From Rapana venosa (lineage: Eukaryota > Mollusca > Gastropoda > Neogastropoda > Muricidae): a stretch of 64,000 bases of DNA. The stretch's first letter is position 1; each line of letters opens with the position of its first letter. Shown here piece after piece: positions 34,046 to 48,276 of this stretch. The translations under genes were made by a program, and so were the position numbers. The notes under the pieces were generated by a model. That model did not search any database. It saw only the letters and a program-made list of their open reading frames with translations, and was not told where the DNA came from. The DNA is taken from NCBI GenBank assembly GCA_028751875.1, contig CM054141.1:74847575-74911574 (forward strand), read 5' to 3'.

Positions 34046-35069
34046 CAGAGACATGTCACTCGCCACTCTTGTTTCTCCATTGAGAATGTGAGGATTATCA
34101 ACACCTTTGTAATAAATCAGATCTTGACATAAGAAATTACAAGTGTGTGCACATGTGCGTGTGTGCGCGTGCATGCATGTGTGCATGCATGCGTTGTTGT
34201 TTTTAAAGTCTATTCATGCCTAGCAATATCATAATTATGGAGAAAATACAACAAAACAAATAAACAAAAATATGAGAAGGGAGTTATCAGGTGTAAAAAG
34301 CCAAAACCAAAAACAAACCCCCAAAATAACCCAACAACAACAACCACAACAACAAAGCAAAAGAAAACAAAAGACAAATGGGATAAAGAAACATTCACAC
34401 ACCAACACAATGAAGTGAAAAGTGTATTGTGATCAGTTCCATAGCATAAGGCAATTGTCATAACAACAATCTTACCTCAAATGCAAAAAATGTGCACAGT
34501 TTTGACAGGTGTATACAGGCCTTTCCATTCTGTAAACCCTCAGCCAAAACAAGAGTGCACTTGTTTGGCCAGTAAACTGCCACATGACTGTTTCGTTTGA
34601 TTTGGCTATAAGTTTACCATGGAGCTAACAATTTAGGGACTGGACCATCAAAAAAAACCATCTGATCACCCACAACCCATTGTAATGACCATGACTGTAA
34701 GAGTAGGCCCTTGTTTGCCCTTTTCACATTTGCACTTGAGGGACCATTCAAACATGTTCGTCCCAACTTGCAGTGCAAAAAGGGACAAACGGTTACAAAA
34801 AAGTTTGAAAGGTGTACATACAAACAGACAGGTTGCCAAGGGTAGACAAAGGGTTTACACAAAATGTTTGAAAGGTGTACATACAAAACAGACAGGTTGC
34901 CAAGGGTACTGAGTCATCAGTTGTAATCACAATGCACACACTTGCATGCACAAGTGAACTGAGCGCTGTTTTTTTGTTCTTTTCTGGAACGCAAAAGATT
35001 ATAGCAATATTAAATTCAACAGAACCATGTTTCTACCTTTGAACAGTCTGGCCGACCATGATGCAACAC

Positions 35070-35290
35070 CCCTGGAGGACAGGACGGATAGCCTGGTGGT
35101 TTGAGCATTGTGTTTGCCATCTGACTGCCTGGTTTGAGCCCCACCAAGACACCCCCTTCAGGGAATTTTCCTCTGGGAAAATCAGTGCTGACTCCTCCTC
35201 CCTGAAAGCCTTTTGATGAAAAAATAAAGTTAACCAAGCTCCTGTGTGTGAACACTGCAGAACATTTTTTCACACATGTTGACATTAAAA
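35070..35290 (+). mobile_element. tRNA-headed SINE, right-arm copy
   Basis: Counterpart of 8,600-8,785. The B box is changed to GGTTTGAGCCC, a C-to-T change also seen in the SINE at 48,100. Confidence 0.75.
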
Positions 35291-36200
35291 GCACGGTAGA
35301 GTTATGTGTGATGACAATGGTCATCATGGTAGTGTAACTATGCATGATTTGAAAGGTTGGCATGAAATACTTGGACATTGTACCTATGATGATGTGATGA
35401 TACTTGAAGTTGTTGAAGGTTGAGGTGTTGTTGTAACATTCAAACCAAAGCCTGATAATTATTATGTATACTTGCTTAGCAAAATGACAGCAACAAAAAT
35501 CCATATGTTCGCACAAGTTTGCCATTACAATTGATTTAGTACATACTGCCCTGGCTGGACAATTACTCAAATTCTTGGAAGACTTGCTATTTAATTCATT
35601 GATAATTATTCAGGAATTTGTTGTGTATACCTGCTAAAGAAGAAAAGTGACGTTGTTGTTGTGACAGAGAAATTTCTAGCAGATCCTGCTTCCTTTGCGA
35701 AGGTCAAGTGCATAAAACAGGTGATGGCACGAATTCACTTAACAAACATCAGATCACTTCTTAGGAAGACCAATAAAGTATGACATGTCTACGCCTTATT
35801 CCCCACCTCAAAATGGAACTGCTGAGTGATGCTGGAGAACTCTTATGTGGAATGCGTAGATATATCTTCTTATGAAGCTATATTGCCAAAGGAACTGTGG
35901 CCATATGCTGCTTGGCAGCTGGATATGTTGGCACAGATGTTACGGGAGCATCGCATCTCATCCAAACGCCCTATTTGAATTGACAGGACGAAAAGCAAAC
36001 TTGTTCAACATTAGGAAATTTGGGTGTGAATGTTATGCATACATGCAAAACAAAACTTGACCCCAGGGGCACAAAGAGTACATATGTTGGTTATGACAGA
36101 GGCAGTCCTGCATATTCGTTATACTTTCCAGAAACTGGCAAAGCTGGAAGATCTCACTTGTTGGCATCACCAGTCTGGCGTTAGCCATGCACCCAGTCAC
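35290..36200 (+). mobile_element. Copia remnant, right-arm copy
   Basis: Counterpart of 7,640-8,600. GRKANLFNIRKFGCECYAYM is readable near 35,985-36,050, with more frame breaks than the left arm. Confidence 0.85.
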
Positions 36201-36539
36201 AATGACGTGATCTCATTCTCCTTTTGCTGGGTTTACGCTGGCCCTGGTCCTCTCTTGGTTTCCTAGTTTCCTTTCATTTTTCTTAGTAAGATGTTTTCTT
36301 GTTGTTAATAATAATAATAATATATGGAATTTATATAGCGCTGAATCTTGAAAAAACAAAACAAATCGAAGCGCTTATTCCCAGTTTGTGTAACATGCCT
36401 TCGTTTGTTCTTTTATCTGTCCAGCTAACTCTGAGCAGCCTTCTAAAAAACGAAAACCCATCTCAGTGCTTCTATGCTTTTATTTTTGTCTTTTCTTTGT
36501 GTCCAGAATTCACAGCTATACATGTAACATGACGGTCAT

Positions 36540-38440
36540 ATTATTTCATTTTTAGCTAGAAAGGAATGCTGCGATATTTCCAGTTGTTAAGAAGTTGGAT
36601 CTTTCAACTTCTACCATGTCTATTCTTTTTTTAAAGTCCTTAGTGCATGATCCGTCATTTGTTTTGACTAAACCCAAAGATATTTAAAGTCTTTGACATT
36701 TTTAATGGAGTTTTGTCAGTCATGCTTTGTTTGGCAGCTGTTCTGGAAACATGCAGCGCTTTTGGCTTTTTGGTATTGAGTCTGAGACCGGCTCTTCTTC
36801 CTGTTGTCAGTCTCTTCATGCTGGTCATGATATCAGCTAGTTTGGCCGTACCATCAAGTAGCACAGATTTATTATGTTTCTGCCACCTATCTTGAGGCCC
36901 ATGTCTTCACTATCAGACTCTCTCCTGACTTGCTCTGTGCAGATTATATTGAAAAGGGGAGGTGAGAGGATGCATCCTTGTACGACTCCTTTTGGGATGT
37001 TGAAAAATTCACGTTTTTTTGTTTGTGTGTTGTGCCCATCTAATAGTGCCCCCATTTTAAAGGAAATTTCCTCACTTTAGGAAAACAAAAAAGGCACTAT
37101 CTTTTGAAAAGCCCATTTTATACATTGTGTCAAAAAGATGCTGGTGAATCACACTGCCAAAGGCTTTGCTGCAGTTTATGAACGTAATAAAAGTCCTTCA
37201 TTCGATTTTTACCCTTTTCAATGATATTTTGCACCACAAATTACATTTTTATTGTTCCTCTGTTTTCCTGCAGCCTGCCTGACAGTCTGGTAGTTCCTCT
37301 GTTTTTCCTGCAGCCTGCCTGACAGTCTGGTAGTTCCTCTGTTTTTCCTGCAGCCTGCCTGACAGTCTGGTATTGGAACTCTACTTTTGGTTTCATCCTA
37401 TTCAAAATGATGATCACCAAGATCTTGCTTGCACAACGGGTAAGGGCTATTGGTCTGTAGAAGTCTTTTACATTTCCATTCTCATGGAGCATGACACATT
37501 CTTGTGACTTCCAGTTTGCTGACCAGTCTTCCAGATTTTACAGCTTAGGTAATGCATGGCTCTTAGCCCCCCCCATTTCTCCTGAGTGCTTCAGCAGTTC
37601 TCCTACTATGTTATCGAGGTCTGGTGATGTTCTGCATGTATCACTTTTTGATGGCTGTCTCAGCTTCACTCATAAGGGGCTCTGGGGACTCGGAGCTGTT
37701 TGTTGCGACATTAAAATATCTATCATTTTGAGTATGTTTTCTTATTGGCGTTGCTTATGTTTTGCCGTAGGATATTCATGCTATCTTTTTAGAGTGCCTT
37801 CTGGCTCAATTAGGTAGTTCTTTTCTGGGGTATCAACACATTCAATTTTTGCTTGAAACTCATTTTGTTTGACTGATCTGATCTTTTAAAGAGTTCTCAC
37901 GATTTAACCCTTTTTTGTTGTGTTCGTTTTTCTTGGACATCCTTGTTCCAGGCGGTTTTCCTTCTCTTCGAATCTGGCCCTTGATTTCTCTCTTTAATCG
38001 CGAGTAGTCTTCTCTTTCACCTGATTTGCAGGCTTTGCTTTTTTTATTGGACTAATTCCAACACCTCTCATTTTTAAATGGTTTTGGTTTTTGGGGGGGG
38101 GGGGGGGGTTCTCCTAAGTTTTCTTCTGCTGCTTTAGTGTAGATCTTGTTCTTGTCAGTCCAAATTAACTCTGGTAACTTTCTACCTTATCTCCGGCTAC
38201 TGTGTAAAACAGTTGCTTATTTCAATTGGAAATAAGATATAAAGACTGGATCGTGAAGTTTTTTCAGTATTAAATTTAGGGGGTGGTATCTTTTTGGTAG
38301 TTTTCATAGCTGTGAATCTTCCTTTCGCCATCTCCAGTATGTGCTCAGCGTTACAGTCTGTGCCTGGCAAGGTCTTTGAGTTTAGAATTGCTGATTTCCT
38401 TCTTCAGTCAATCATAATGTAGTCGATTTAAATCCTCGTT
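36540..38440 (-). mobile_element. Decayed RTE-like LINE, right-arm copy
   Basis: Counterpart of 5,450-7,290, including the 40-bp triplication (37,250-37,372) and GVVQGCILSPPLFN near 36,975. Confidence 0.85.
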
Positions 38441-39119
38441 CTTGTCTCCTAGTGATATCCACGTGTAGCGTCTTCTGACTAGCTGCTTGAACAGAGTGTT
38501 TGTAATTAAAAGCTCGTTTGCCTGACAAGACTGCCAGCATGTCATCTCTTTCATTTCTCTCTCCCAGTCCCGCTTTCTCTGTCTTCACATTCACCAACTT
38601 TAGCCACTGCACCCAAAGGAAAAGAGAAGACGATGCTGTAGTTCTGGTTTCTTTCGGACCCCCAGGACGGAATAGGTCTCTGGTGCTATTGGGGAGGGAG
38701 AGGGAGGAAGGGGGTGGTGAAAGGTAACTGTGATGACGTGGCGTTTCACTGTTGCCAGAAGCAGTTGAGTCCTCAAGAAGGAGCAAACAATCCTCCCCCC
38801 CAAAAAAAAACAACACCCACCACCAAAACAACAACAACAACAGAGAGAGATAGTATAAATGATCTTTATTTTCCAAGGGTTACAGAATAAGCATTCACAT
38901 ACTTTTTTCATGGGGCTCTTGTCCTGATTATGGACTATCAACTAAACAAACAAACAAAAACCCAAAACAAACCCCCCAACTACAAAAACAGTAACAAAAG
39001 TTCAACTATTTCAGTTCCCCTATGTGGCCTTTTTTTTTCGATGTGCTCTATCTTTTGGGTGTATAGCCACCCATGGTTTTTGAGAAGGTACAAACCCTTT
39101 ACCACACCTCCCGCATGTA

Positions 39120-39270
39120 CAGCAACTGGCTACCCTACCTGCTGGGTGAAAAGCCACCCATGGTTTTTGGGTAGGCATAACCTGCCTCCCTACCTCCTGG
39201 GTGAAAAGCCACCCATGGTTTTGGGGTAGGCATACCGTACTTCCTGGGTGTACAGCCACCCATGGTGTCT
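39120..39270 (-). repeat. 55-bp minisatellite, right-arm copy
   Basis: Counterpart of 4,500-4,695, with about one unit fewer. Confidence 0.85.
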
Positions 39271-40214
39271 GGAGAGAAACTAAACCTCTGCTGGAGCACC
39301 AGGCCTTCCCTATGTGGGTTGCATAGCACCCCCATGACTTGAAGAGACTACTCACAACAGGAGGCCTACATCCTGATGTGGAGTAACTAACTGCCCACAG
39401 AAGAGTCTGCCTTTCTGTGTAAATAGGTTTGTAAGAAGGGAAGTGCTTTTCCTACAATTTGATCTAGTACTTGAGATAGCCTAGGTAAAAGGCCTGCACT
39501 CAAACATACAAACCATGCACTGGCGCTATCAGTAAGAAAGAAAAGACCTGTTACTTTTCAGTGTATCTGCATAGATTTGCACTCATCTGCCAATACTTTT
39601 ACCATTGTGTTGATTAATAATAAATAATATTTTTATATGATGATAATAAATTTTTAATAATAATAACAAACATTGATAGTGATAGCATAGTGGAAGTATC
39701 ACATGAACATCTCCTGGTCACGGTTAGGTTAGGACCATGATACAAACATGTCTGGGGCAGGTAGACATTACAGCAGAAAATGTTTTTATCCATTGCGCAT
39801 TTCCAATTCTGCAAGTACACAGCATGACACTCCATGCCTTCTAGTTGTCATCTCCTCATCATAGTCTTCAGCATCAGCATCTTCATTTTCTACAGCAGCA
39901 GCTGCTGCAGCAAGTATTTCAACATCACCACCATTTCTTTTATCATCCACGTCATCATCAACATTATCTTCTTCATCATCCACACTATCGTCTTCCTCAA
40001 CTTCAGCAATTATCATCGTCATGATCATCATCTTCAATATCTACGCCACGGTCACGATCATCCCCTTCATCATCAACATCATTTCCATCTTCACATAACC
40101 ATCGTTGTCACCATTGTTCTTCTTTAATTTAACGTCTTTTCACATTACGTGATATTAGACAAACATGTTTCATCTTTAACATGTTTTCATAGCCACCGCA
40201 CCAATATTATATAA

Positions 40215-40566
40215 AATAATAATAATAGTAATAATAATGTATGGAATTTATATAGCACTGAATCTTGTAAAGCAACAAATCAAAGCGCTCAGATGATTTT
40301 TTAAATAATTTTTGTTCATTTATACGTGTGCATGCGATTTTTAAAAAAAAAATTGTCATCTGTTCCCACCGGCACCACAATGGCCTACTCTTTAGAACAG
40401 CGGAACAGGGTTTAACGTGTGCGCAAGATGTTCTGCATGCGTTCGCACACGGGGCCTCGGTTTATAGTCTCATCCGAAAGACTTTGACATTCAGTTCGAT
40501 TTTTTGGTCAAACTGGGAAGAAAGTCGAGGCTGGGAATCGAACCCGAGACCTCCCAGAATATCACT
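40215..40566 (-). mobile_element. SINE, right-arm copy
   Basis: Counterpart of 3,206-3,550. The minus strand shows GGGTTCGATTCCCAGCCTCG at about 40,526-40,545 and the central CGGATGAGAC domain near 40,470. Confidence 0.8.
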
Positions 40567-40855
40567 TGAATATCTACAACATCCTTACCATCATTACCTT
40601 TAACTTTCAATATCTACAACATCCTTACCATCATTACCTTTAACTTTCAATATCTACAACATCCTTACCATCATTACCTTTAACTTTCAATATCTACAAC
40701 ATCCTTACCATCATTACCTTTCACTTTCAATATCTACAACATCCTTACCATCATTACCTTTAACCTTCAATATCTACAACATCCTTACCATCATTACCTT
40801 TCACTTTCAATATCTACAACGTCCTTACCATCATTACCTTTCACTTTCAACTTAC
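40567..40855 (-). repeat. 40-bp minisatellite, right-arm copy
   Basis: Seven units at exactly 40 bases, as in the left arm. The variant order (TTAAC versus TTCAC) mirrors the left arm. Confidence 0.95.
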
Positions 40856-41179
40856 CAACACTTTTTCTTTTTGCCTTGAAGATGTTATTTCCGGAAATCT
40901 CTCTCTCTTTCTCTCGACCTCTCTGATTTTTCTATTCCCACTGCTTTTTGTGTGTTTACTTTACAGATCCTTGTGTAATTTTCTTTTCACTTTACATTAG
41001 CATAGATTGCAATCGATGAAAATGTTGGTTGTTGCTGGTTTACACTTTGCAGTTCATGTTCTTTGTTTAATTGAGCACACCATAAACTACAAGCTTCTTG
41101 TTACTGTGATTCCAAAATGCTGTTTGTTTTCAATGTTTATTGCATTTCTAAATTTTTAAAAATAAACTATTAAACCAGT

Positions 41180-41650
41180 GGTGTTGAGACGTGGTGTAGC
41201 GTAGCGGTGTAGTGGGAAAGCGGTAACGTGTTGTGGTAGCCGTGATGGCAAGTGGTGTAACGGTAGCCATTGTGGTGTAGCGGTATCAGTAACCAATGGC
41301 AAGTGTGTAACGGTAGCGGTGTAGTGGAAGCGGTAACCATGTTGCGGTGAGCCGTGATGGTAAGTGGTGTAACGGTAGCCATTGTGGTGTAACGGTAGCC
41401 ATTGTGGTGTAACGTTAGCCATAGTGGTGTAGCGGTAGCCATTGTGGTGTAGCGGTAGCCATTGTGGTGTAGCAGTATCAGTAGCCGTGTTGTGGTAGCC
41501 GTGATGGTAAGTGGTGTAACGGTAGCCATTGTGGTGTAGTGGAAGCCGTGATGGTAAGTGGTGTAACGGTAGCCATAGTGGTGTAGCGGTAGCCATAGTG
41601 GTGTAACGGTAGCCATAGTGGTGTAGCGGTATCAGTAGCCGTGTTGTGGT
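41180..41650 (-). repeat. 20-bp minisatellite, right-arm copy
   Basis: Counterpart of 2,085-2,592 with about 30 bases missing overall. Confidence 0.9.
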
Positions 41651-41769
41651 AGGCGTAATGGTAAGGGTTTGTACTGGTGTAGGAATGATGATAGTAATAA
41701 TAATGTATGGTATCTATATAGCGCTAATCATGTAAAGCAAACAAATCGAAGCCCTTGCATTCAAATCAT

Positions 41770-43490
41770 TTACACACATACATCATCATCATCATCATCA
41801 GACCCACGACCTTGGCGGTCGTTGGGGAGACACGAAAGACTATGCCGTGGTAAGCCTCCTCCATCCATCGGCTCTGCGCAGTAGTGCGAGTCATTCATCC
41901 TGGTCCATTCTCTGATGTTGTCCATCCATGACTTGTTCTGTCTTCCCCTCCTTCTGCCACCTTCGAGTGTTCCCTGCAGTACTGTTTTTTGGCAGAGTGT
42001 TGTGGCGGGTGACGTGGCCGAACCATGTCAGCTTTTTCTTCTTGACGAGTGAGAGGGTTCCTGTGGACCTGCCAGCCGTGTTAATTGACTCTTGACAAAT
42101 TCATTGGTCTTTCTTCTCTCCAGGATATGCCCAGTAGTTTTCTATGGCTTTTGTTTCGAATGACTGGATTCGCTTTGCTGTTTCAGCAGTCAGTGTCCAG
42201 GTTTCACTTCCGTACAGCAGGATAGTCTGAATTAGGGCTTTGTAGAGCTTTAGTTTGATTGGGAAACTGATCTCTTACTTTGTCATATGGTGGTGAGTTT
42301 TGTCATGGAAGATGTTGCCATGGCTATTCTGACTTTGATATTCTGTCGTCGATCGCCCGTCTTTGTGAGTGTAGCGCCAAGGTATTTAAAAGCGTCTACC
42401 TCCTCCAGTTGTTGGCCGTTCATGTATATTTTAGCAGTGGCGTTGCTGTGCTGTTCACAAGTACTTTTACTTTTCTCCGAGCTCACCTCCATCCCATATG
42501 CTCCAGCTACTGTTTCTCAAGTCTGGTCGTAAGATCTTGCAGCTCTGTGTTACTTCGCCCATGAGGTCAATGTCATCGGCAAACCGTAAGTTGTTGAGGG
42601 TCCTGCCGCCAATGGAGATGGTAGAGTGGAAGTCATGGAGGGTCTCTCTCATAATGTTTTCCAAAACAGATTAAACAGGACTGGAGATAACAGGCATCCT
42701 TGTCGGACCCCAACTGTGTTTTGAAGTAGTCTCGACCTGATTGTTTAGAAGGACTGCACTGCTTGCGGTGTTGTATAGTGCTTGAATGGTTTGCACAGTC
42801 CTTCTTCAATGCCAAACATTCTGAGGACCTGCCACAGGCCTTCGTGCCATACTCTGTCGAAGCCTTCTTGAGTCGATGAAGTTGTGGAACAGTCTCTCTG
42901 ATGTTGAAGTGTTTTTCCATCAGGATGTGCAGTTAAAAATCTGTTCGATTGTGCTCCTAGCCTGCCCTGAACCCAGCTTGTTACTCTGCAAGGTGTTCTT
43001 CTGCCTCTTCTTGGTCGATTCAAAATAATTTGAGCATGATCTTGCTGGCGTGGTGATGAGGCTGATTTGTTCTATAGTTTTGGCATTGGCGTAAATCCCC
43101 TTCTTGGCAGAGGTATGATGAGTGATTGTGTCCATTCTGGTTGCTACTGTTTTGTCTCCAATCTTCTGACATGATAGCTGTAACATATGTGATGACTGTT
43201 TCGCCACCAGCTTGAGCAGCTCTGCTGGTATATTGTCTGCTCCTGGGGACTTTCCTACTGGTAGCTGCGATGGCTTCTTCACTTCTTCCCTCAGTATAGG
43301 TAATGGCGAGGGTGTCTTGATGTTGCTGCTTTCTTCTTCTATTATGCTCTTGTCAGGTTGTATTGGGTTGTTGTATATTCTTGACAATACCAGACCACCT
43401 GTTCAATGCAGCTGAGCTTCTGTGAGGAGGTTTCCGGAGCTGTCTTCAAGGGACTGATGTTTTGGTTTGAAGTGTTTTTGTGAGTTTCTT
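41770..43490 (-). mobile_element. RTE family A, right-arm copy
   Basis: Counterpart of 241-1,985 but clearly more damaged. The 282-codon RT frame of the left arm is broken into pieces of 65-95 codons by many single-base losses (for example in the stretch equal to GGAAAAGTAAAGAGATC, about 42,265-42,290). FADDID is still readable near 42,572. Confidence 0.9.
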
Positions 43491-45115
43491 CGACACCACA
43501 CCATTACACCACATCACACCACCACATCACACTACCACATCACACCACAACACAATACAAAACACCATACACCATCACACACCACAACACACCACCACAC
43601 AACCCCACCACACAACCCACCACACAACACCACAAACCACACCACACATCCCCACACCACTACACCACACCACACCACTAAAACCACATCACAACACCTC
43701 CACACCATACGACACCACACATCAACACACAACACCATCATACACTACACTATATCAAACACACAACCATACAACACCACTTCAACTCAACACCACAACA
43801 CATCACTTAGGGGACACCACAACAGCATACCACACCACACCACACCCAACCACCGCATATCATCACACCACGACAAACCCCACCACATTACTCGACCACA
43901 CCCCCAAAAACACAACATCCACAACCCATTACATCACAACACACCACCCCCACTCAGACAAACCTAACCACACCACCACATCACCCCAAACCACACCTCA
44001 TTACCACCCCAAACACTACTCAAAACTACTCAATACCATTACAATACCATTACAGCACCACAGCATACCACACCACCATACAACACCCCCATGACACCAC
44101 ATCACATCACCACATTACACCACAACACCAAACCACATAAACACCACATCACACCACAGACCCCCCACACCCGCACCAACACACCACACAACACCACAAC
44201 CACACCATCACACATCACCACCCCAAACAACCACACCACACCAGATTTACCACACCACACCACACAAGCACACCACCACATTACACCACCATATTAACAC
44301 AACACCACACATCCACACATACCACACCACCCCCCCACTCCACACAACCACAGTACACCGCACAACCCCACCCCCCCCACCACACCACTCCACACCTCAC
44401 CACCCCTCACTACACACCCCACACCACTTCACACCACCACACCAAATCACACCACCACATCGCACCACCACACCACACCGCAATACACAACACCACACCA
44501 TCACACCACACAACACCACCACACCCTTCCCCACACCACCAAACAGCACACCACCAAACAACCACACCCCCCCCCCCCCCAAATAACCACCCCACACCAC
44601 ACCACAACACCACACTACCACACAACACAACCACACCACCACTAAAGCACACTACCACATACAACATCACATTACCACAACACCACCCCACTCACACGAC
44701 CACACCACAAACCACACCACACTTCACCCACACCACTCCACACCATACCACCACTCCAACATCAACACAACCCACCCACAGCACACCTTACTATCACACC
44801 CGCACCACCCATCACCCAAAACCCACCACACCAAATCACCCCAAACCCCAAAACCAAAACAACCACACCACACACCACACACACTACACCATCCCATACC
44901 ACAATACCACACTGCACCCACCACACCACACCACACCACCCACCACACCACACCACACCACCCTCATCACCACCCCACACTACCACACCACCGCTACACA
45001 CTACCACTGCACACACACACACACCACACACACACACACACACCCCAAAACACACACACCCACACACAAAACACACACGCACATACACACACACAAACAA
45101 CACACCACACACACA
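43490..45115 (+). repeat. CCACA satellite, nearly G-free
   Basis: ACCAC/CACAC pentamer-like repeat of about 1.6 kb with very few G. It begins at the truncated 5' end of the RTE. Long Thr/His/Pro frames here (43,480-44,094) are compositional. Confidence 0.9.
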
Positions 45116-45117
45116 AT

Positions 45118-45321
45118 GACTGAAGCAAGGACTGCTAGCAGTCTGCTCATTGCTGTCTTACTGGTCTAAGGGAAACAACCTCTTTTAGTAGCTAGTAGAG
45201 CACAGAAAACAGTGAGGTGAGCTCCCTAAAAACCCAAGCTCAGTAACGGTCAGTGATAGACTTGGTCTTCTGAGAACAAACATGTAATGCATGACAATAA
45301 TAATTCCCGTAGCACAAACGT

Positions 45322-45378
<57 letters not shown>

Positions 45379-46438
45379 CACACCCACGCACGCCCGCACG
45401 CACGCACGCACGCACGCACGCACCCCACACACACAAACAAACACGCACACCACACAACGCACACACACACCACACACAAAACACACACACAAAACACACA
45501 CACACACACACACCACACACACATACACGTGCGCATCGCGGGTTGCGCGCACACACACACACACACACACACTGACATACACACACTCATAAATACACAC
45601 TTGCGCGCGCGTGCGTACACACGCACACACACATTCACATACACACGCAATACATAGACAAGCTTGAGCGTGGGTGCGCACACACACACAATACACAAAC
45701 ACGCTCGCACACACACACGATCGCACACCTACAAACACGCACGCACCACACACACATGCACGTGCGCATCACGCGCGCACACACAAAAACACACCTTCAC
45801 AAAATACACCACCTACATACACACGACTTGCGTGCGTGCAACACACACACACACACACAATACACAGACACACTCGCACAAAACCACACGCTCGCACACT
45901 ACACACACGCACGCACGCACACAACACTATGCACGTGCCCCCATCACGCGCGCACACACACCACACACACAACCCCCAGATACACACGCACATACTTACA
46001 CACGCTTGTGTGCGCGGCAAACACAAACGCGCACAAAACGCACACCACACAATACACAGACATGCTCGCACACTTACTCTCGCACACACAAAGCTCACAC
46101 ACACGCTCACACACATGCCACACACACATGCACACACACACCACACAAACACACACACTCGCGCGCGCGCGCACGCACGCACGCACACACACACACACCA
46201 CACACACTGACTAGAAACAAGGACTGCTAGCAGTCTGCTCATTGCTGTCTTACTGGTCTAAAAGGGGAAAAACCTCTTTTAGTAGCTAGTAGAACACAGA
46301 AAACAGTGAGGTGAGCTCCCTTAAAAACCAAGCTCAGTAACGGTCAGTGATAAGACTGGGTCTTCTGACAAAAAAACAAGTAATGCATGACAATAATAAT
46401 TCAGTAGCAGCAAACGGCACACACAACACACACACACA

Positions 46439-46503
<65 letters not shown>

Positions 46504-46931
46504 ACACATACACACACATGCACTGCGCATCGCGGGTGCGCGCACACACACCACACACTGACATACACACACTCATAAATACACGCTTGCGCGCGCGTGC
46601 GTACACACGCACACACACATTCAATACACACGCAAATACATAGACAAATTGTGCGTGCGTGCGCACACACACAACAATGCACAGACACGCTCGCGCACAC
46701 ACCACATCTCGCACACCTACAAACACGCACGCACACACACATATGCCGTGCGCATCACGCGCGCACACCACACCCTCACATACACACGCACACATACTAC
46801 ACACGCTTGCGTGCGTCGCACGCACAACAATACACAGACACGCTCGCACACACACACGCTCGCACACCTCACACACACCCCGCACGCACGCACACCCATA
46901 TATGCACGTGCGCATCACGCGCGCGCGCACA

Positions 46932-46966
<35 letters not shown>

Positions 46967-47031
46967 ACACACACCCTCAAATACACACGCACATACATAC
47001 ACACGCTTTTGTGCGCGTGCAAAAACAAACG

Positions 47032-47081
<50 letters not shown>

Positions 47082-47310
47082 ACACTCACACACGCACACT
47101 CGCACGCACACACAAACACACACACACACGCACGCACGCCGTGCGCGCATGCAAACACGCACACTCGAACGCGCACACACGCACGCAACGCCCCACACAC
47201 ACACACAGCGCACATCCACGTATGCGCGCGCACACACACACACCCCACACCACACACACCCCACAAAACACACAACACACACACACAGACGCGCGCAACA
47301 CATGCACTAA
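45118..47310 (+). repeat. CA/CG higher-order repeat, two 1.09-kb units
   Basis: Each unit starts with about 200 bases of complex sequence (ACTGCTAGCAGTCTGCTCAT at 45,131 and 46,223, a spacing of 1,092). This is followed by about 900 bases of CA dinucleotides broken by GCGCATCACGCGCGC-like blocks (about 45,532, 45,765, 45,935, and again 46,525, 46,748, 46,908). Block spacing is about 160-230 bases, so there is an inner period as well. Long alternating purine-pyrimidine runs favour Z-DNA. Thr/His frames here are not genes. Confidence 0.9.
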
Positions 47311-47404
47311 TTTAGGGATGTATGTTTGTCCTGCTGTATCAGTGTCTATGTGCCTGTGTCTCGTCTCTCATTTCACTCCATTTGTTTTACTGTCTCGTTG
47401 TGTC

Positions 47405-47475
47405 CATACCTGTCTCTGTCTGTCTGGGCTGTCTGTCTGTCTGTCTGTCTTTGTCTGTCTGTCTGTCTGGGCTGT

Positions 47476-47507
<32 letters not shown>

Positions 47508-47555
47508 CCCTCTCTCTCTCAAGCAAGCAAGCAAGCGAGCGAGCGAGCGAGTGCA
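47405..47555 (+). repeat. (CTGT)n, (CT)n and GCAA/GCGA tract
   Basis: Three adjacent simple repeats: CTGT units to about 47,475, CT to about 47,520 and GCAAGCAAGCGAGCGA to about 47,552. Confidence 0.9.
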
Positions 47556-47739
47556 TTGCGTGCGTGATGTGTGTATGCGTGCGTGTATGTGCGCAAATGC
47601 ATGTGTGTATATGTGTATGTTTTGTGGATGTATGTACGTGAAGTGTATTTGTCCATGCGTGTGTCTGTCTGCCTTTTGTTGTCTCTGTCCTGTGACTTGA
47701 CAACTCCCCGTGTTGCAGTGGGGTTTTTTTTGCGTGCAT

Positions 47740-47874
47740 AAATGCATGTTGCACATGGGACCTAGGTTTATCATCTCATCTGAAAGACTAGCACCCAGAC
47801 CACCACTCATGATCTAGTGGATGAGGGAAAAGTTAACTTTCTAGGCGGAAGGTTACCTGTAGACCACAATCCGA

Positions 47875-47875
<1 letters not shown>
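47740..47875 (-). mobile_element. SINE fragment (central domain)
   Basis: The minus strand reads AGACCATGAGTGGTGGTCTG (with changes) then CTTTCAGATGAGATGATAAA, the same order as 48,205-48,280 of the SINE below. The head and tail are missing and a (TG)n tract follows at 47,877. Confidence 0.75.

Positions 47876-47876
<1 letters not shown>

Positions 47877-47952
<76 letters not shown>
47877..47952 (+). repeat. (TG)n microsatellite
   Basis: Nearly pure TG with one interruption. Confidence 0.95.
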
Positions 47953-47954
<2 letters not shown>

Positions 47955-48099
47955 GCCCTATGTCTTTTTTCTCTCATTGTCTTTATCCCTCAGTCTCTTT
48001 GTCTGTGCCTGTCTTTCCTGTGGGTGTGTCTTTTTTCTCTCTTTGTTGTAGTTAGATTGAAAGAGAAAAAAGAGGGAGAGCTGACAAAAGAACAGCCAT

Positions 48100-48245
48100 G
48101 GACAGCAGTGGATCGGTGGTCTAGAGGTAACGCGCCTGTCTAGAAAGCGAAAAGTTCGGGTCGGAAGTGTGCGGTGGTTTGAATCCCGTTTGGGCCCGAA
48201 ACTTTTCCCCCATCCATTAGACCATGAGTGGTGGTCTGGGCGCTA

Positions 48246-48276
<31 letters not shown>

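Noticed and set aside
45287..47641. Long Thr-His and Cys-Val open frames on both strands
   Set aside because: They follow from CA/TG dinucleotide repeats, which lack stop codons in several frames. There are no domains.
48110..48190. A functional tRNA gene
   Set aside because: A and B boxes are present, but the sequence continues into a SINE body and the cloverleaf stems do not pair convincingly.
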